This document shows positions 61,472 to 64,000 of a stretch of DNA of 64,000 bases, piece after piece. Each line of letters starts with the position of its first letter. The first letter of the stretch is position 1. The notes beneath the pieces are model-generated. The model saw only the letters and a program-made list of their open reading frames with translations. It was not told where the DNA came from and made no database searches. This stretch comes from Verrucomicrobiaceae bacterium. Its GTDB lineage: Bacteria; Verrucomicrobiota; Verrucomicrobiia; Verrucomicrobiales; Verrucomicrobiaceae. The stretch covers positions 62,001 through 126,000 of the forward strand of contig JAIXOU010000100.1 of assembly GCA_027486585.1 (NCBI GenBank), in the 5' to 3' direction. Made by a program: the position numbers and the translations under genes.

Positions 61472-61777
61472 TCAGAGTGTCTCAGAGTCATAGACGATGA
61501 CGCGGTCAAAAAACTGGCGGCAGTTATCTACGAATCGTTTGTGCTTGGGACAGCCACCTTGATAAAACTCATGATCGGCCATGGTCTTGAAGTGCAGCGT
61601 GGAGGTGTAACTGAAGCTATGATCCGTGACTGGGCGATCTTCCGTCTGCGCAGGCTTGCCAATGCTGCCGTGGGAGATGTAGTCCAGGGTGAGCAATGCT
61701 TTGAGTTCGGATTCAAAGAAGGCCACTTGGTCGGCGGTCATGTCTTTTTTCAGCCAGAAATATACGTTGTGAGTCAT
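61472..61777 (-). CDS. Dabb (stress-responsive alpha/beta barrel) domain protein
   Basis: From Met at 61777 the 101-residue product starts MTHNVYFWLKKDMTADQVAFFESELKALLTLDYISHGSIGKPAQTEDR, then SFSYTSTLHFKTMADHEFYQGGCPKHKRFVDNCRQFFDRV. This is the Dabb ferredoxin-like fold, dimeric in plants and bacteria, with His/Asp near the dimer pocket. No enzymatic role is established for the bacterial members. An upstream Met at 61840 would extend into the neighbouring gene and is less likely. It overlaps no gene and converges on the acyltransferase-like gene (2 bp). Confidence 0.82.
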   Translation of the reverse strand: MTHNVYFWLKKDMTADQVAFFESELKALLTLDYISHGSIGKPAQTEDRPVTDHSFSYTSTLHFKTMADHEFYQGGCPKHKRFVDNCRQFFDRVIVYDSETL

Positions 61778-61829
61778 GGGTAGCAGGAACGATGTCGTTT
61801 TTATGGATTGAGGCAAATTGGAAGTGGGT

Positions 61830-62270
61830 TCAAATCTCAAAACTCACCGTCTCATTTCTTTCTCTCTCAAGCACATGGGTGAGCGTTGTGGTGTTGAGCC
61901 AGGCATTCATTTGCTCACGCAGAAGCCCGAAAGTCTGACCAAGACCGCAACCGCCAGCGATGCCGCATTCACATGACGTGGTGTCACCGCCGGCGCAGGG
62001 AATCGGCATGAAGGGGCCATCTATGAGGGTGATGATCTCACCCAAGGTAACGCGCGCGGCCGATTTGTGAAATTGGTAGCCGCCGCCAACGCCCCGCTTG
62101 CTTTTTAGCAGTCCGCCGTTTTTTAAAGTGAGTAGAATCTGCTCTAAAAACTTCAGGGGAATCCGCTCGCTTGCTGCGATGTCTTGGATCGCAAAAGTAG
62201 GGATGTCTGGAGATCGTGCCATCGCTAGCAGGGCGCGCATTGCATATTCGGCTTTCTTGGAAAGTTTCAT
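61830..62270 (-). CDS. Rrf2-family transcription regulator with Cys cluster
   Basis: From Met at 62270 the 146-residue product is MKLSKKAEYAMRALLAMARS, the standard Rrf2 start, with a winged HTH (FAIQDIAASERIPLKFLEQILLTLKNGGLLKSKRGVGGGY). Four cysteines follow at 92, 100, 102 and 108 (C-x7-C-x-C-x5-C). Rrf2 proteins such as IscR, NsrR and RsrR bind Fe-S clusters with Cys in this region, so this one may sense redox or iron-sulfur status. The spacing differs from IscR. A dyad TCAGG-CTAA-CCTGA lies 72 bp upstream of the start and could be its operator. Fe-S genes are not adjacent. Confidence 0.87.
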   Translation of the reverse strand: MKLSKKAEYAMRALLAMARSPDIPTFAIQDIAASERIPLKFLEQILLTLKNGGLLKSKRGVGGGYQFHKSAARVTLGEIITLIDGPFMPIPCAGGDTTSCECGIAGGCGLGQTFGLLREQMNAWLNTTTLTHVLERERNETVSFEI

Positions 62271-62341
62271 GACACCATGCCTTAATCTTTCAGGCGGCGT
62301 GATCAAGGGAAGTATTGCGCAGAAGTGATTCTCTATTCAGA

Positions 62342-62355
62342 TCAGGCTAACCTGA
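62342..62355. promoter_or_regulatory. TCAGG-CTAA-CCTGA dyad upstream of the Rrf2 gene
   Basis: A perfect 5-4-5 inverted repeat 72 bp upstream of the Rrf2 start codon. The arms (CCTGA) resemble part of known Rrf2-type sites. A second dyad, AAGGTT-G-AACCTT, lies at 62418-62430. Together they are the only marked features of the 253-bp gap 62271-62523. Confidence 0.35.
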
Positions 62356-62523
62356 ATGCCGTTAAGGAAAGTCTCTGTCCCATCCTAACAAAGCAGAGAT
62401 GCGGCTAATCTGATTGAAAGGTTGAACCTTGGTGCTGACTGCGACGGCGGATGATGGGTGCATCCGTAGTTAAATAATCCCAAAAATGAAAAATACAGTG
62501 AATGTAACTTAACGGCATTGGGA

Positions 62524-63018
62524 TTAAGCTGCCTGCGTTAACGGTTCATTGAGCATGGGTTCTACGCGATCTAGAGGTAGGACTTCAAAGCCACCGTTGG
62601 AGGTCGGTGAAACGATGACCACGCAGACGGTCAGCGGCTGAGTTCCTGATGTCGTTTGTGAAGCCTGGGCATTGGAAATGGCTCTGGCAATGCTTTTGGC
62701 AAGGTCTCGATTATCCGATAAGGTAGATGCTCCCTGACGCTCTCTTTTGCTGAACATAGAAGGAGAATTCACCATGGCCTTGAGGTCGCTGCGGCGAAAG
62801 CGCCACCTGCCGCCGATGCGGATGGCTGGCAGCTTGTTGTTCTTGGTGAGGTAATAAATAGTCGGCAGCGGTGCACGCAGGATTTCTGCGGCTTCTTTAG
62901 CACTGCATAAATGATCGGTAGGCTTGCGTTGGCCGCTGATCTGGGGGGCGTGGTCGGTAGGGGCGTCTGGGAGTTTCATAGGGGTTTTGATTTGTGCTGC
63001 TTTTTTCACTGGTGACAT
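62524..63018 (-). CDS. Excisionase-like HTH DNA-binding protein
   Basis: The 164-residue product has a helix_turn_helix_17/excisionase-type domain at about 36-85: HLCSAKEAAEILRAPLPTIYYLTKNNKLPAIRIGGRWRFRRSDLKAMV. Such a domain contacts DNA through a winged helix. The N-terminal 35 residues are polar and basic, perhaps disordered. The C-terminal part (95-164) has a conserved-looking strand TVCVVIVSPTSNGGFEVLPLDRVEPML of unknown fold. There is no integrase or prophage gene beside it, so it is more likely a free regulator than an excision factor. Confidence 0.75.
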   Translation of the reverse strand: MSPVKKAAQIKTPMKLPDAPTDHAPQISGQRKPTDHLCSAKEAAEILRAPLPTIYYLTKNNKLPAIRIGGRWRFRRSDLKAMVNSPSMFSKRERQGASTLSDNRDLAKSIARAISNAQASQTTSGTQPLTVCVVIVSPTSNGGFEVLPLDRVEPMLNEPLTQAA

Positions 63019-63444
63019 GATTGAGACGACCCCCCAGAGATTGAAAATCTCCGCGAAGTCCTCGAAAGTCGCATCCCCGGACTAACCAAAGAGATGGATG
63101 CATCTGCACTGCAAATCGCGTTGGTTTGATGACTTGGAACCGACTTTTTCATGAATACCATAATTAGGCACTCAATTGAGTCCTTCGGCTATTGGACCAT
63201 GGTCCTATTCCAGCCTCTTTTTAGCTCGTGTGCGCAAGCTGGCTTGGAGTGGAATACTTTAGTAGCGGTCGATTGTGGAAGGAAGATTACCTTCAGCAGA
63301 TGAAGATGAGAAAATGCGTGGTAGGAAATTTTTCCTTACACGTTCATGGAGCCCGTCAGCATCTTTTCATCCTTTGCTCTTCTACCGCGAAGGCTAGCCT
63401 CATCGTTTTCGATAATGCCAAGCGTGCCTAGCCATCTCTGAAAT
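63019..63444. other. Intergenic region with two perfect palindromes, no gene
   Basis: A 426-bp stretch lies between the HTH gene start and the acyl-CoA synthetase stop. A 67-codon plus-strand frame (63228-63431) has no family likeness and no ribosome-binding site. Perfect 12-bp palindromes ACTCAATTGAGT (63170-63181) and GGACCATGGTCC (63194-63205) have centres 24 bp apart. A degenerate likeness to the 43225 repeat is at 63145-63168. Confidence 0.5.
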
Positions 63445-64000
63445 TCACAAGCGCTTTAATTTGCCGCTGGCAGTGAGGGGGAGCTCGGTGACGACACTGA
63501 AAATGAGAGGGATCTTGTAGCCAGCGAGTCGTGTGCGGCAATGGGTGCGAATCTCCATGGTGGTGGGAGTGCCTTCGGCGCTAGGAATGTAGCGGGCGAC
63601 CGGGACCTCACCGTAAAGGGGATGCAGCCGGGCTTCGACGATGGAACGCTGAATTTTCGGATGGGAATCGAGCACGGCTTCGACCTCCTCAGGGAAGACT
63701 TTCATACCACCGACATTGATGAGGGTTTTCTTCCGTCCACAGATGAAGATTCGGCCTGCACTGTCGCGTTTGCCGAGGTCTCCCGTGGCAAACCAGCCTT
63801 CGCTATCGACAATGGCGCTGCGTGGCAGCCAGGGGTCAAGGTAGGCATCACACATGCCGGGGCCTTTGAGGCAGATCTCGCCGGGCTCGCCAGTGGCGGG
63901 CTCATGACCGCTTTCATCTTTCAAAAGGGCTTCGTAGGCAGGTAGAGGTAGGCCAAGGGCTTCGGGAGCTTCCTGAGCCCCTGTAAGATTCATGATGGGC
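63445..64000 (-). CDS. AMP-forming acyl-CoA synthetase/ligase (5' part beyond the window)
   Basis: The frame is open through the right edge (codons for Pro-Ile-Met precede MNLTGAQEAPEALGLPL), so only the last about 185 residues are seen. They include the hinge region GEPGEICLKGPGMCDAYLDPWLP, the GDLG segment GWFATGDLGKRDSAGRIFICGRKK, VGGMKVFPEEVEAVLDSHP and the A10 motif PLTASGKLKRL with the catalytic Lys near the C-terminus. This is an ANL-superfamily adenylating enzyme of acyl-CoA synthetase type. The substrate cannot be judged from this part. Confidence 0.9.
   Translation of the reverse strand, partial: PIMNLTGAQEAPEALGLPLPAYEALLKDESGHEPATGEPGEICLKGPGMCDAYLDPWLPRSAIVDSEGWFATGDLGKRDSAGRIFICGRKKTLINVGGMKVFPEEVEAVLDSHPKIQRSIVEARLHPLYGEVPVARYIPSAEGTPTTMEIRTHCRTRLAGYKIPLIFSVVTELPLTASGKLKRL

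Noticed and set aside
62524-63018. Prophage or integrative element suggested by the excisionase-like gene
   Set aside because: No integrase, att repeats, phage structural genes or tRNA target nearby.
63228-63431. 67-codon frame in the last intergenic region
   Set aside because: No ribosome-binding site, no family likeness, and crosses non-conserved-looking sequence.

Overview
The window looks like a chromosomal segment of a Verrucomicrobiota bacterium, most likely Verrucomicrobiaceae (Prosthecobacter or Verrucomicrobium type). The clues are a double-length UvrA, a fused SpmA-SpmB protein, an arylsulfatase, a MoxR/DUF58/BatA/VWA membrane cluster, many exported proteins with weak Shine-Dalgarno sites, and dispersed palindromic repeats of a kind common in the Planctomycetes-Verrucomicrobia group. 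This placement is inferred from gene content; no rRNA or tRNA gene was found.

Layout. 1-4.5 kb (minus strand): truncated arylsulfatase, ApbE flavin transferase overlapping a GT39-like membrane glycosyltransferase, and a lone type IV pilin-like protein. 4.6-11.4 kb (plus): a giant exported TPR protein overlapping a small lipoprotein gene. 11.4-16.5 kb: a CarH-like MerR/B12 regulator divergent from spmAB, then a VapBC pair overlapping a COG2509 flavoprotein. 16.5-28.8 kb (plus): a long operon-like run of MoxR ATPase, DUF58 protein, BatA-like protein, a 1252-residue coiled-coil membrane protein, a VWA/glutaminase-like membrane protein and a caspase-like protein with a degenerate active site. This run carries an inverted-repeat insertion and a broken duplicate of the DUF58 5' end. 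28.8-41 kb: a three-domain protease fusion, RNase HII, tandem UvrA, UvrD/PcrA helicase and PepD. 41-49.9 kb: Tat-exported flavoprotein, a structured intergenic element, a lipoprotein hydrolase, an M60-like metallopeptidase, a P-loop protein and an exported Gfo/Idh protein. 49.9-57 kb: an RpiB-SHMT fusion with a low-molecular-weight phosphatase, a MYG1-like protein, an exported Ig-like protein, MscL, and a nitrilase-GNAT pair. 57-64 kb: a PAS histidine kinase with a NarL-type regulator, an acyltransferase-like membrane protein, Dabb and Rrf2 proteins, an excisionase-like HTH protein and a truncated acyl-CoA synthetase.

How the genes work together. The 16.5-28.8 kb run probably encodes one membrane-associated complex driven by the MoxR ATPase. 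RNase HII, UvrA and UvrD form a genome-maintenance cluster. The kinase and response regulator form one two-component system. Much of the rest is exported or envelope-associated single genes.

The most unusual non-coding features are: two loci with 10-bp-phased inverted and direct arrays of a GTCAACA-like motif (1.17-1.29 and 43.64-43.71 kb); a 164-bp hairpin-rich element with perfect 12-bp terminal inverted repeats (43.09-43.25 kb), whose right end recurs at 11.43 kb; and the inverted-repeat insertion at 18.0-18.3 kb.
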